NCBI RefSeq assembly: GCF_014646095.1
Contig: NZ_BMMU01000021.1
Span: forward strand, 1 to 64,000
Direction: 5' to 3'
DNA: 64,000 nucleotides
DNA from: Streptomyces lacrimifluminis
GTDB lineage: Bacteria; Actinomycetota; Actinomycetes; Streptomycetales; Streptomycetaceae
Shown: positions 26,289-34,387 of the stretch, piece by piece
Layout: each line of letters begins with the position of its first letter
How positions within the stretch are numbered: the stretch's first letter is position 1
Translations under genes and position numbers: made by a program
The notes under the pieces: model-generated
Told to the model about the DNA's origin: nothing
Seen by the model: the letters and a program-made list of their open reading frames with translations, nothing else
Databases searched by the model: none

Positions 26289-26714
26289 ATGACCAGCAGC
26301 ACGCCCCCGCCCAGCAGGACCGGCGGCCCCAGCCCCCTGGCCCCGGAGATCGCCGCGCGCCTCAAGCGCGGCCCCGACGGGCTCGTCCCCGCCGTCGCCC
26401 AGCAGTACGACACCGGTGAGGTGCTCATGCTCGGCTGGATGGACGACGAGGCGCTGCACCGCACCCTGACCACCGGCCGCTGCACCTACTGGTCGCGCAG
26501 CCGCCAGGAGTACTGGGTCAAGGGCGACACGTCCGGCCACTTCCAGCACGTGAAGTCCGTCGCCCTCGACTGCGACGCCGACACCGTGCTCGTCAAGGTC
26601 GACCAGGTGGGCGCCGCCTGCCACACCGGCGCGCGGAACTGCTTCGACGCCGACATCCTGCTCGACGTGTCGTTCGAGGACGCCGATTCCGGCGTACTCC
26701 CACCGGGTCAGTAA
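26289..26714 (+). CDS. hisI: Phosphoribosyl-AMP cyclohydrolase
   Basis: The 141-aa enzyme opens the adenine ring of phosphoribosyl-AMP in the third step of histidine synthesis. Motifs are VLMLGWMDDEAL, the RCTYWSRSRQEYWVKGDTSGH block, and the metal-binding LDCDADTVLVKV and GAACHTGARNCF with its Cys/His zinc ligands. The HisE domain is absent, so phosphoribosyl-ATP pyrophosphatase must be encoded elsewhere. ATG at 26289 gives a 20-residue Pro/Ser-rich lead-in before the conserved part. trpE starts 11 bases after the stop. Confidence 0.93.
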   Translation: MTSSTPPPSRTGGPSPLAPEIAARLKRGPDGLVPAVAQQYDTGEVLMLGWMDDEALHRTLTTGRCTYWSRSRQEYWVKGDTSGHFQHVKSVALDCDADTVLVKVDQVGAACHTGARNCFDADILLDVSFEDADSGVLPPGQ

Positions 26715-26725
26715 GGTCAGCCGCC

Positions 26726-28204
26726 ATGGACCTCGAGACCTTCCGCAAGCTGGCCATCGACCGGCGCGTCATCCCCGTCACCCGCAAGCTCCTCGCCGAC
26801 GGCGACACCCCGGTCGCGCTGTACCGCAAGCTCGCCGCCGAGCGTCCCGGCACCTTCCTGCTGGAGTCCGCCGAGAACGGCCGGTCCTGGTCCCGCTACT
26901 CCTTCGTCGGGGTCCGCTCCAGCGCCACCCTCACGGCCCGTGACGGCGAGGCCCACTGGCTCGGCACCCCGCCCGTCGGCGTGCCCGTCGAGGGCGACCC
27001 GCTCGCCGCCCTGCGCGCCACCATCGAGACCCTCCACACCCCCCACCAGGAGGGCCTGCCGCCCTTCACCGGCGGTATGGTCGGCTACCTCGGGTACGAC
27101 ATCGTGCGCCGCCTGGAGAAGATCGGCCCCGGCGAGCGCGACGACCTGCGGCTGCCCGAGCTGACCATGCTCCTCACCAGCGATCTGGCCGTCATGGACC
27201 ACTGGGAGGGCTCGGTCCTGCTGATCGCCAACGCGATCAACCACAACGACCTCGACACGGGCGTCGACGAGGCCCACGCCGACGCCGTGGCCCGGCTCGA
27301 CGCGATGCAGGCCGACCTCTCGCGCGCGGTCGCCCAGCCGCCCGCCGCGCTCCCGCCCTCCGAGCTCCCCGAGTACACGGCCCTGTGGGGCGGCCCCGAC
27401 TACCAGGTGGCCGTCGAGGACATCAAGGAGCGCATCCGGGCCGGGGAAGCCTTCCAGGTGGTCCCCTCCCAGCGTTTCGAAACACCGTGCACGGCAAGCG
27501 CGTTGGACGTCTACCGGGTTCTGCGGGCCACCAATCCGTCCCCGTACATGTACCTGTTCCGCTTCGACGGGTTCGACGTCGTCGGATCGTCCCCCGAGGC
27601 CCTCGTCAAGGTCGAGGACGGGCGCGCGATGGTCCACCCCATCGCGGGCACCCGGCACCGCGGGGCGACCCCGCAGGAGGACCAGGCCCTCGCCGAGGAA
27701 CTGCTCGCCGACCCCAAGGAGCGCGCCGAGCATCTCATGCTCGTCGACCTCGGGCGCAACGACCTCGGGCGGGTCTGTGAGCCCGGTTCCGTCGAGGTCG
27801 TCGACTTCATGTCCGTCGAGCGGTACTCGCACGTCATGCACATCGTCTCGACCGTCACCGGCCGTGTGGCGTCCGGCCGCACCGCCTTCGACGTCCTGAC
27901 GGCCTGCTTCCCGGCCGGCACGCTCTCCGGGGCGCCCAAGCCGCGCGCGATGCAGATCATCGACGAACTGGAGCCGTCCAGGCGGGGGTTGTACGGCGGA
28001 GCCGTCGGTTACCTCGACTTCGCGGGCGACTCCGACACCGCCATCGCCATCCGCACGGCCCTCCTGCGGGACGGCACCGCGTACGTCCAGGCGGGCGCCG
28101 GTGTCGTCGCCGACTCCGACCCGGTCGCGGAGGACAACGAGTGCCGCAACAAGGCGGCGGCGGTCCTGCGGGCGGTCCACACGGCGAACCGCCTCGGACA
28201 GTAG
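26726..28204 (+). CDS. trpE: Anthranilate synthase component I
   Basis: The 492-aa enzyme converts chorismate plus ammonia to anthranilate. The N-terminal part includes LLESAENGRSWSRYSFVG, the Trp feedback-binding region. Chorismate-binding motifs are VPSQRFE, SPYMYLFRFDG, HPIAGTRHRGATPQED, LVDLGRNDLGRV and the C-terminal GAPKPRAM and YGGAVGYLDF. The amidotransferase partner TrpG is not fused and not in the window. It follows hisI by 11 bases, so the two are likely co-transcribed, linking histidine and tryptophan synthesis. A hairpin follows 32 bases downstream. Confidence 0.94.
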   Translation: MDLETFRKLAIDRRVIPVTRKLLADGDTPVALYRKLAAERPGTFLLESAENGRSWSRYSFVGVRSSATLTARDGEAHWLGTPPVGVPVEGDPLAALRATIETLHTPHQEGLPPFTGGMVGYLGYDIVRRLEKIGPGERDDLRLPELTMLLTSDLAVMDHWEGSVLLIANAINHNDLDTGVDEAHADAVARLDAMQADLSRAVAQPPAALPPSELPEYTALWGGPDYQVAVEDIKERIRAGEAFQVVPSQRFETPCTASALDVYRVLRATNPSPYMYLFRFDGFDVVGSSPEALVKVEDGRAMVHPIAGTRHRGATPQEDQALAEELLADPKERAEHLMLVDLGRNDLGRVCEPGSVEVVDFMSVERYSHVMHIVSTVTGRVASGRTAFDVLTACFPAGTLSGAPKPRAMQIIDELEPSRRGLYGGAVGYLDFAGDSDTAIAIRTALLRDGTAYVQAGAGVVADSDPVAEDNECRNKAAAVLRAVHTANRLGQ

Positions 28205-28236
28205 GGCGTTTCCCGCGAATGGGGCGCTTCTCACGT

Positions 28237-28266
28237 GAGCCCCGGGTGACGGTACGCCCGGGGTTC
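28237..28266 (+). terminator. Stem-loop after trpE
   Basis: GAGCCCCGGG (28237-28246) pairs with CCCGGGGTTC (28257-28266) with one G-U, across a 10-base loop. It lies between the trpE stop and the next start. Since it ends only 17 bases before the following gene, it may attenuate rather than fully stop transcription. Confidence 0.5.
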
Positions 28267-28283
28267 AGGCGATAGTGGGATAC

Positions 28284-28922
28284 GTGACTGCCGTACCCGT
28301 ACCTTCCCCGCGTTCCGAAGCCCCCCTTCCCGGCCGGGCCGGCCGGCTCAGCCTCGCCGTCGCCCTGCTGGCCGGTGCGCTCGGCGCGGCCGTCGCGCTG
28401 CTCGCCACCCGCCAGCAATGGTCCGAGGGCACCACGACGGTGGCCGGCGGCGCCTTCCCGCTGACCGCCAGCGGCAGCGACGTCACGGGCGTGCCCGCGG
28501 CCCTCGCCATAGTGGGCCTCGCCGCGCTCGTCGCCGTCTTCGCCGTCCGCCGCTCCGGCCGCCTCCTGGTCGCCGCCCTGCTCGCGCTGTCCGGCGCCGG
28601 TACGATCGCCGCGGCCGTCCTCGGCGCATCCGACAGCTCCGCGCTCGACGAGAAGGCCGCCCGGGCCACCGGCGACACCGCCGCCACGGTGAGCACCCTC
28701 AGCCACACCGCCTGGCCGTACGCGGCTGCCGTCGGCGGCGCGCTGATCCTCCTCGCCGGACTCCTCGCCCTGCGCTACGGCCGCCTGTGGCCCGCCATGT
28801 CCGGACGGTACGAGCGCGGCGGCGCCCCCCGCCCGCGCCCCCGGGCGAGGGCCGCCGACCCCGACCGGCCCGAGGAGATCTGGAAGGCCCTCGACCGCGG
28901 CGAGGACCCCACCGGCGCATAG
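28284..28922 (+). CDS. Trp biosynthesis-associated membrane protein (TIGR02234)
   Basis: The 212-aa protein has four membrane helices (about 22-42, 70-88, 97-115 and 145-168) and a basic cytoplasmic tail ending in PEEIWKALDRGEDPTGA. Length, helix pattern and its place right after trpE fit the TIGR02234/Trp_oprn_chp family, found next to trp genes in actinobacteria and of unknown function. The RQQWSEG segment after helix 1 and WPYAAAVGGALILLAG in helix 4 are typical. GTG at 28284 is taken; GTG at 28275 would add three residues. Confidence 0.82.
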   Translation: MTAVPVPSPRSEAPLPGRAGRLSLAVALLAGALGAAVALLATRQQWSEGTTTVAGGAFPLTASGSDVTGVPAALAIVGLAALVAVFAVRRSGRLLVAALLALSGAGTIAAAVLGASDSSALDEKAARATGDTAATVSTLSHTAWPYAAAVGGALILLAGLLALRYGRLWPAMSGRYERGGAPRPRPRARAADPDRPEEIWKALDRGEDPTGA

Positions 28923-29055
28923 AGCCCTCCGGGCGACTCGCTGGGTCGACCCCCGGGGTCCCGCACGCGTGCGCGTGCGGGACAATGGACGACGAGCGTC
29001 CGGCTCACCACGTACTGCATCTAGCAACCAGCAACTCAGCAACGAGGAGCAAGTC

Positions 29056-29310
29056 ATGGCGGGCACTAGCCACGGTCACACTCTGGCCGCCTGGACCGGC
29101 GTCACCATCGCCATCATCGGTTTCTGCGTATCGGGCGCCTTCATGGTGATGGCCGAGCCGCTGGGCTTCTGGGCCGGCATGGTGATCGTGGTCCTCGGCG
29201 GTGTCGTCGGCTGGATCATGGCCGCGATGGGCCTCGGCAAGCAGAAGCCGATCACCCGGGGCCGCGAGGGCCACCAGGTCACGCGCGAAGCGGCGGGTGC
29301 CGAGAGCTGA
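29056..29310 (+). CDS. HGxxPAAW-family small membrane protein
   Basis: The 84-aa protein starts MAGTSHGHTLAAWTGV, a variant of the HGxxPAAW motif with Leu in place of Pro. Two membrane helices follow (about 15-32 and 38-60), then a basic tail (KQKPITRGREGHQ). The family is actinobacterial and uncharacterised. ATG at 29056 is preceded by GAGGAGCAAGTC, a good ribosome-binding site. It has its own 133-base upstream gap and a terminator downstream, so it may be a separate unit. Confidence 0.8.
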   Translation: MAGTSHGHTLAAWTGVTIAIIGFCVSGAFMVMAEPLGFWAGMVIVVLGGVVGWIMAAMGLGKQKPITRGREGHQVTREAAGAES

Positions 29311-29342
29311 ACCCCGTAGGGGACCGGTTCTCAGACTGTCAG

Positions 29343-29373
29343 GGGCGGCCCGGCGACATCGCCGGGGCCGCCC
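29343..29373 (+). terminator. Stem-loop after the HGxxPAAW gene
   Basis: GGGCGGCC-CGGC pairs with GCCG-GGGCCGCCC with a one-base bulge and an ACAT-type loop, followed by TTCGCG. It starts about 33 bases after the stop of the small membrane protein gene. Confidence 0.7.
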
Positions 29374-29403
29374 TTCGCGCGTGTACGCCCCGCAGGGGGC
29401 AGA

Positions 29404-29853
29404 ATGCGTGGGGTGAACACCGAGCGGGCTCAGCAGGGCGTGCCGTCGGGCGCCGGTGCCGTGGCGGCACGGGTGGCCGTGCCCGCCGGGGTGCTCGCGG
29501 CCGTGGTCGCGGCCTTCGCCTACGTCGGGACGGTCGACCCCAACGAACCCGGCCACTACCCCGTGTGCCCGCTGCTCCGGCTGACCGGCGTGTACTGCCC
29601 CGGCTGCGGCGGTCTGCGCAGCGCCCACGCCTTCGTGCACGGCGACTGGGTGACGGCCCTGGGGGCCAACGCGCTCGCCGTGACGGGCTACCTGGCCTTC
29701 GCCGTCCTGTGGACCGTCTGGGTGGTCCGTGCGGTGCGCGGGCGGCCGATACGGATCGATCTGGGGTCGACGCAGCTGTGGAGCCTGGGCGCATTGCTGC
29801 TGGTCTTCACGGTTGTCCGGAACCTGCCGTTCGGTGGCTGGCTTCATCCTTGA
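29404..29853 (+). CDS. DUF2752 membrane protein
   Basis: The 149-aa protein has a first membrane helix (about 22-42), then the DUF2752 signature CPLLRLTGVYCPGCGGLRSAHAFVHGDW with its CPxCG-like Cys pair, and two further helices (about 88-108 and 122-140). The function is unknown; the Cys pair could bind a metal. ATG at 29404 is preceded by CAGGGGGCAGA; GTG at 29413 is a shorter option. It is the last gene before the trpC promoter region. Confidence 0.82.
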   Translation: MRGVNTERAQQGVPSGAGAVAARVAVPAGVLAAVVAAFAYVGTVDPNEPGHYPVCPLLRLTGVYCPGCGGLRSAHAFVHGDWVTALGANALAVTGYLAFAVLWTVWVVRAVRGRPIRIDLGSTQLWSLGALLLVFTVVRNLPFGGWLHP

Positions 29854-29941
29854 TCAAATGATGAATGTCCAGGTAGTGGGACCGGTGTCAACCGGATGTG
29901 AGGGGTGTGCCCTCCTCCGGATACCATCGGAGTGACCGGCT

Positions 29942-29970
29942 TTGACAGTTTGTGCAGCTTCAATTGGTGT
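29942..29970 (+). promoter_or_regulatory. Possible promoter for the trpC operon
   Basis: A perfect TTGACA hexamer lies at 29942-29947, 72 bases before the trpC start. The -10 position 17 bases further (TGGTGT) is weak. The gap of 166 bases between the DUF2752 gene and trpC is one of the A/T-richer parts of the window, which fits a promoter. Confidence 0.4.
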
Positions 29971-30019
29971 GAATGGCTTGAACAGCCAATCGCCTACCGT
30001 CTGGAAGGGGGCCGCTCGC

Positions 30020-30829
30020 GTGAGCGTGCTCGACGAGATCATCGACGGAGTCCGTGCCGACCTCGCGGAGCGACAGGCGCGCGTCAGCCTCGACGAGCTC
30101 AAGGAGCGCGCGGCGAAGGCTCCCGCTGCCAAGGACGGGGTCGCCGCCCTGCGTGGCGACGGCGTCAAGGTCATCTGCGAGGTCAAGCGGTCCAGCCCCT
30201 CGAAGGGCGCGCTGGCGGCGATCGCCGACCCGGCAGGCCTGGCGGCGGACTACGAGGCGGGCGGTGCGGCCGTCATCTCCGTCCTCACCGAACAGCGCCG
30301 TTTCGGCGGCTCGCTGGCGGACCTGGAGGCGGTGCGCGCCCGAGTGGACATCCCGGTGCTGCGCAAGGACTTCATCGTCACGTCGTACCAGCTGTGGGAG
30401 GCGCGGGCGTACGGTGCCGATCTGGCCCTGCTGATCGTCTCCGCCCTGGAACAGTCCGCCCTGGAGTCCCTCATCGAGCGCGCCGAGTCCATCGGGCTCA
30501 CCCCGATCGTCGAGGTGCACGACGAGGACGAGGTCGAGCGGGCGGTGGACGCGGGGGCCCGGGTCATCGGTGTCAACGCGCGCAACCTGAAGACCCTGGA
30601 GGTCGACCGCGCCACGTTCGAGCGGGTCGCCCCCGAGATCCCCGACAGCATCGTCAAGATCGCCGAGTCCGGTATCCGCGGCCCGCACGATCTGATCGCG
30701 TACGCCAACGCGGGCGCCGACGCGGTGCTCGTCGGCGAGTCCCTCGTCACCGGCCGTGACCCCAAGTCCGCGGTGTCGGACCTGGTGGCGGCGGGCGAGC
30801 ACCCGGCGCTGCGGCACGGCCGCGGCTGA
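30020..30829 (+). CDS. trpC: Indole-3-glycerol phosphate synthase
   Basis: The 269-aa TIM-barrel enzyme closes the indole ring from CdRP. Motifs are VICEVKRSSPSKG with the catalytic Glu/Lys, VLTEQRRFGGSLADL, VLRKDFIVTSYQLWEARAYGAD, NARNLKTLEVD and AESGIRGPHD. It is monofunctional, with no PRAI (TrpF) domain, so PriA would supply that step. GTG at 30020 follows AAGGGGGCC. A small gene (trpM-like) and then trpB and trpA follow in the same direction. Confidence 0.95.
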   Translation: MSVLDEIIDGVRADLAERQARVSLDELKERAAKAPAAKDGVAALRGDGVKVICEVKRSSPSKGALAAIADPAGLAADYEAGGAAVISVLTEQRRFGGSLADLEAVRARVDIPVLRKDFIVTSYQLWEARAYGADLALLIVSALEQSALESLIERAESIGLTPIVEVHDEDEVERAVDAGARVIGVNARNLKTLEVDRATFERVAPEIPDSIVKIAESGIRGPHDLIAYANAGADAVLVGESLVTGRDPKSAVSDLVAAGEHPALRHGRG

Positions 30830-30851
30830 TCCCCCGCTAGAGTTGGCCCCG

Positions 30852-31025
30852 ATGACACTCACCCTGACACCCATGGACCGGTACGCCCGCCTCGCGCGCG
30901 GCTGCCGGCCGCGTGGTTGCCGTGCGCCCGCGAGGCGTGTGCACGGGCGGCGGGTTCGCTATGTCATCGGGGACGAGCCTGGACAGGTCAACGGGATGCG
31001 ATGGCCCTGCGGGGCTCGGCGGTAG
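30852..31025 (+). CDS. trpM: TrpM-like small protein between trpC and trpB
   Basis: The 57-aa frame starts at ATG 30852, 22 bases after the trpC stop, and ends at TAG 31023-31025. It is very Arg-rich with a short Cys/Arg section (LARGCRPRGCRAPARR) and a conserved-looking centre (VRYVIGDEPGQVNGMRW). In Streptomyces coelicolor the small gene at this exact place (trpX, later named trpM) encodes a modulator of tryptophan synthesis and differentiation. I assign the name from position, size and resemblance as I remember it, not from an alignment. Confidence 0.7.
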   Translation: MTLTLTPMDRYARLARGCRPRGCRAPARRVHGRRVRYVIGDEPGQVNGMRWPCGARR

Positions 31026-31101
31026 GGATGCGGCTCGTCTGATCCGGGCTGCGCCCTGCGCCGAGCGCTTCGCGAGGGGTCGTTCTTTGGCTGCGGGCCC
31101 G

Positions 31102-31162
31102 TTGTGGCTGGTCGCGCCCACGCGGCGGAGCCGCAGATTGACACCGCCCCGCGCCCCTGAAG
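31102..31162. repeat. Dispersed intergenic repeat family B, copy 2
   Basis: TTGTGGCTGGTCGCGCCCAC, then GCGGCGGAGCCGCAGATTG and CCCCGCGCCCCTGAAGGG. It shares its core with 25439-25507 and lies in the 256-base gap between trpM and trpB. The rest of that gap (31026-31101 and 31163-31281) shows no gene. The repeat therefore splits what is otherwise a compact trp operon and could add a hairpin in the message. Confidence 0.65.
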
Positions 31163-31281
31163 GGCGCGTCCTGGGCAGCGGAGTTCTCATGGACCCCCTG
31201 TCGGCCCCTCGTCGCGCCGCACGCCATAAACGTGACCCCTGTCCGATCGACCCCGGGGCTCTGCCCCTGCGAGGTAGCCGT

Positions 31282-32568
31282 ATGTCCAGTGAGTTCTTCA
31301 TTCCTGACCCTGAGGGTCACGTACCCAGCGTCGACGGGTACTTCGGTGCCTTTGGCGGCAAGTTCATTCCGGAGGCGCTCGTCGCCGCCGTGGACGAGGT
31401 CGCCGTCGAGTACGACAAGGCGAAGTCCGACCCGGAGTTCGCCCGAGAGCTCGACGATCTGCTCGTCCACTACACCGGCCGGCCCAGCTCCCTCACCGAG
31501 GTGCCCCGGTTCGCCGAGCACGCCGGTGGCGCCCGGATCTTCCTCAAGCGGGAGGACCTGAACCACACCGGGTCCCACAAGATCAACAACGTGCTCGGGC
31601 AGGCCCTCCTCACCAAGAGGATGGGCAAGACCCGCGTCATCGCCGAGACCGGTGCCGGTCAGCACGGGGTCGCCACCGCGACCGCCTGTGCGCTGTTCGG
31701 GCTCGAGTGCACCATCTACATGGGCGAGATCGACACCCAGCGCCAGGCCCTCAACGTCGCTCGGATGCGCATGCTCGGCGCCGAGGTCATCGCCGTGAAG
31801 TCCGGCTCGCGCACCCTCAAGGACGCCATCAACGAGGCGTTCCGCGACTGGGTCGCCAACGTCGACCGTACGCACTACCTGTTCGGAACCGTGGCCGGGC
31901 CGCACCCCTTCCCGGCCATGGTGCGCGACTTCCACCGGGTGATCGGTGTCGAAGCCCGGAGGCAGCTCCTGGAGCGGGCCGGGCGGCTGCCCGACGCCGC
32001 CGTCGCCTGTGTCGGCGGCGGGTCCAACGCCATCGGACTCTTCCACGCCTTCATCCCCGACGCCGATGTCCGGCTCATCGGGTGCGAGCCCGCCGGGCAC
32101 GGTGTCGAGACCGGCGAGCACGCCGCCACCCTCACCGCCGGTGAGCCCGGCATCCTGCACGGCTCGCGGTCGTACGTCCTGCAGGACGAGGAGGGGCAGA
32201 TCACCGAGCCCTACTCCATCTCCGCCGGACTCGACTACCCGGGCATCGGGCCCGAGCACTCCTACCTCAAGGACAGCGGTCGCGCCGAGTACCGCGCGGT
32301 CACCGACGACGCCGCCATGCAGGCGCTGCGTCTGCTGTCCCGTACCGAGGGCATCATCCCGGCCATCGAGAGCGCGCACGCGCTGGCCGGCGCCCTGGAG
32401 GTCGGCAAGGAGCTCGGCAAGGACGGGCTGATCGTCATCAACCTCTCCGGGCGCGGCGACAAGGACATGGACACCGCCGCCCGGTACTTCAACCTGTACG
32501 ACACCGACGCCTCGGTCGCGGCCGACGCGGACAGTGAGATCGCCGAGATCGAGGGGGACGTCAAGTGA
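31282..32568 (+). CDS. trpB: Tryptophan synthase beta chain
   Basis: The 428-aa PLP enzyme condenses indole with serine. The PLP Lys is in LNHTGSHKINNVLGQ, the catalytic Glu in AETGAGQHGVATAT, and the phosphate-binding loop is CVGGGSNAIG. The C-terminal NLSGRGDKDM block is present. The final 25 residues (TDASVAADADSEIAEIEGD) form an acidic tail. ATG at 31282 follows GAGGTAGCC. A long open frame upstream of this start contains the repeat and is not coding. The stop overlaps trpA by GTGA. Confidence 0.95.
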   Translation: MSSEFFIPDPEGHVPSVDGYFGAFGGKFIPEALVAAVDEVAVEYDKAKSDPEFARELDDLLVHYTGRPSSLTEVPRFAEHAGGARIFLKREDLNHTGSHKINNVLGQALLTKRMGKTRVIAETGAGQHGVATATACALFGLECTIYMGEIDTQRQALNVARMRMLGAEVIAVKSGSRTLKDAINEAFRDWVANVDRTHYLFGTVAGPHPFPAMVRDFHRVIGVEARRQLLERAGRLPDAAVACVGGGSNAIGLFHAFIPDADVRLIGCEPAGHGVETGEHAATLTAGEPGILHGSRSYVLQDEEGQITEPYSISAGLDYPGIGPEHSYLKDSGRAEYRAVTDDAAMQALRLLSRTEGIIPAIESAHALAGALEVGKELGKDGLIVINLSGRGDKDMDTAARYFNLYDTDASVAADADSEIAEIEGDVK

Positions 32569-33383
32569 GCGGCAACATCCAGTTGTTGAGCGACACCCTC
32601 GCCGGTGCCAGGGCCGAGGGGCGCTCCGCGCTCATCGCGTACCTCCCCGCCGGGTTCCCGACCGTCGACGGCGGGATCGACGCCGTCAAGGCGGTGTTCG
32701 AGGGCGGCGCCGACATCGTCGAGGTCGGGCTGCCGCACAGCGACCCGGTGCTCGACGGGCCCGTCATCCAGACCGCCGACGACATCGCCCTGCGTGGCGG
32801 AGTCAAGATCGCGGACGTGATGCGCACGGTCCGGGAGGCGTACGGGGCCACCGGGAAGCCGGTGCTCGTCATGACGTACTGGAACCCGATCGACCGCTAC
32901 GGCGTCGAGCGGTTCACCGCCGAGCTCGCGGAGGCGGGCGGCGCCGGGTGCATCCTGCCCGACCTGCCCGTGCAGGAGTCGGCGCTGTGGAGGGAGCACG
33001 CCGAGAAGCACGGGCTCGCCACCGTGTTCGTCGTCGCGCCCAGCAGCAGGGACGCGCGGCTCGCCGAGATCACGGCGGCGGGCAGCGGGTTCGTGTACGC
33101 CGCCTCGCTCATGGGCGTCACGGGGACCCGGGCGTCGGTCGGCGCCCAGGCCCATGACCTGGTCCAGCGCACCCGGGCCACCGGCACCGACCTGCCGGTC
33201 TGTGTCGGGCTCGGCGTCTCCGACGCGGCGCAGGCCGCCGAGGTCGCCGGCTTCGCCGACGGTGTGATCGTCGGCTCGGCCTTCGTCAAGCGGATGCTCG
33301 ACGCCCCGGACCACGCGGCCGGTGTCGAGGCCGTTCGGGAACTCGCCGCCGACCTCGCGAAGGGCGTGCGCGGCACCGCGTGA
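32565..33383 (+). CDS. trpA: Tryptophan synthase alpha chain
   Basis: The 272-aa TIM barrel cleaves indole-glycerol phosphate and passes indole to TrpB. The catalytic Glu is in DIVEVGLPHSDP and the catalytic Asp in the following HSDPVLDGPVIQ; the phosphate loop near the C-terminus is CVGLGVSDAAQAAEV. VMTYWNPIDRYG is also typical. GTG at 32565 overlaps the trpB stop, so the subunits should be made in balance. A hairpin that could end the trp transcript begins 47 bases after the stop. Confidence 0.95.
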   Translation: MSGNIQLLSDTLAGARAEGRSALIAYLPAGFPTVDGGIDAVKAVFEGGADIVEVGLPHSDPVLDGPVIQTADDIALRGGVKIADVMRTVREAYGATGKPVLVMTYWNPIDRYGVERFTAELAEAGGAGCILPDLPVQESALWREHAEKHGLATVFVVAPSSRDARLAEITAAGSGFVYAASLMGVTGTRASVGAQAHDLVQRTRATGTDLPVCVGLGVSDAAQAAEVAGFADGVIVGSAFVKRMLDAPDHAAGVEAVRELAADLAKGVRGTA

Positions 33384-33430
33384 ACGGGCGGGACATTTCG
33401 TACAGGTCGCCCGAACGGGTGGACCTGGGG

Positions 33431-33457
33431 CCGGGGAGGCGCAATGCGTCTCCCCGG
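33431..33457 (+). terminator. Stem-loop after trpA
   Basis: CCGGGGAGGCGC pairs with GCGTCTCCCCGG (one G-U) around a 3-base loop, followed by TTCGTTCT. It lies between trpA and the DsbA-like gene and may end or reduce trp operon transcription. Its end is only 15 bases before the start used for the next gene. Confidence 0.65.
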
Positions 33458-33472
33458 TTCGTTCTGCGGGGT

Positions 33473-34249
33473 GTGAGCGAGAAGAATCGTGACGGAAAGC
33501 GCACCGCCCGCGAGCGGCTGGCGGTCGAGCGTGAGAAGCAGAAGTCCGCGGAGAAGCGGCGACGGGCGTTGGTCGTGGGCGTCAGTGTCGTCTGCGTGCT
33601 GGGACTCGCGGCGGTGATCGGTGTCGTCGCCGCGAACTCCGGAAAGGACAGCAAGAGCGAGAGCGCCGGCCCGGTGGTGGCGCCCTCGGGCGCACAGGGC
33701 AAGGACAGCCTCGCCATCCCCGTGGGCGAGGAGAGCGCCAAGTCGACGCTCACGGTGTGGGAGGACTTCCGCTGTCCCGCCTGCCAGTCCTTCGAGACCA
33801 ACTACCGCGCGGTCATTCATGAGTTGACGAACGCGGGCAAGCTGAAGGTGGAGTACCACCTGGCGACCATCATCGACGGCAACATGGGCGGCAGCGGCTC
33901 CCGGCACGCGGCCAACGCAGCCGCCTGCGCCCAGGACGCGGGCAGGTTCACCGCGTACCACGACGTGCTGTACGACAACCAGCCGCAGGAGACCGACGAC
34001 GCCTTCGCGAAGGACAGCGAGCTCATCGAGCTGGCGGCGAAGACCGACGGGCTCGACACGCCCGCGTTCCGGACCTGTGTCGAGGACGGCACGCACAACA
34101 GCTGGGTCGCGAAGTCGAACCAGGCCTTCCAGAGCGGCGGTTTCAGCGGCACACCGACCGTCCTGCTCAACGGGAAGAACATCTACCAGGACCAGACGAT
34201 GACCCCGGCGAAGCTCAAGCAGATGATCGAGGCCGCCGACAAGGCGTAG
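33473..34249 (+). CDS. Membrane-anchored DsbA-like thioredoxin-fold protein (CPAC)
   Basis: The 258-aa protein mirrors the one at 3914-4762: basic N-terminus (VSEKNRDGKRTARERL), one membrane helix (about 32-54, ALVVGVSVVCVLGLAAVIGVVAA), then an extracytoplasmic DSBA-like domain with CPAC in WEDFRCPACQSFETN. A cis-Pro loop is seen in FSGTPTVLLNG. It likely handles disulfides of secreted proteins. GTG at 33473 is preferred because the longer frame from GTG 33380, which overlaps the trpA stop, would run through the hairpin and add a family-unlike leader. lgt follows downstream. Confidence 0.82.
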   Translation: MSEKNRDGKRTARERLAVEREKQKSAEKRRRALVVGVSVVCVLGLAAVIGVVAANSGKDSKSESAGPVVAPSGAQGKDSLAIPVGEESAKSTLTVWEDFRCPACQSFETNYRAVIHELTNAGKLKVEYHLATIIDGNMGGSGSRHAANAAACAQDAGRFTAYHDVLYDNQPQETDDAFAKDSELIELAAKTDGLDTPAFRTCVEDGTHNSWVAKSNQAFQSGGFSGTPTVLLNGKNIYQDQTMTPAKLKQMIEAADKA

Positions 34250-34279
34250 GGGTCCAACCGTTCCCGGGGCCTCCCGAGT

Positions 34280-34314
34280 GCCTCCGGTTCACCGCCGTGA
34301 GCGGAACCGGAGGC
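34280..34314 (+). terminator. Stem-loop after the CPAC DsbA-like gene
   Basis: GCCTCCGGTTC (34280-34290) pairs perfectly with GAACCGGAGGC (34304-34314) around a 13-base loop. It starts 31 bases after the stop and precedes lgt. Confidence 0.7.
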
Positions 34315-34387
34315 GCAGCCCGTTATGGAGCCGTTGCCCGGGGCGGCTCACATCCGCCGCGTCCGTCAAGGTAGCGTCGGGACTGCC

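Noticed and set aside
29942..30019. A possible Trp leader peptide before trpC
   Set aside because: The frame has only one Trp codon, no clear ribosome-binding site and no attenuator-type hairpins; it is also continuous with trpC.
30913..31281. An N-terminal extension of trpB
   Set aside because: The same frame is open upstream, but it runs through trpM in another frame and through a dispersed repeat; ATG at 31282 matches the known TrpB start.
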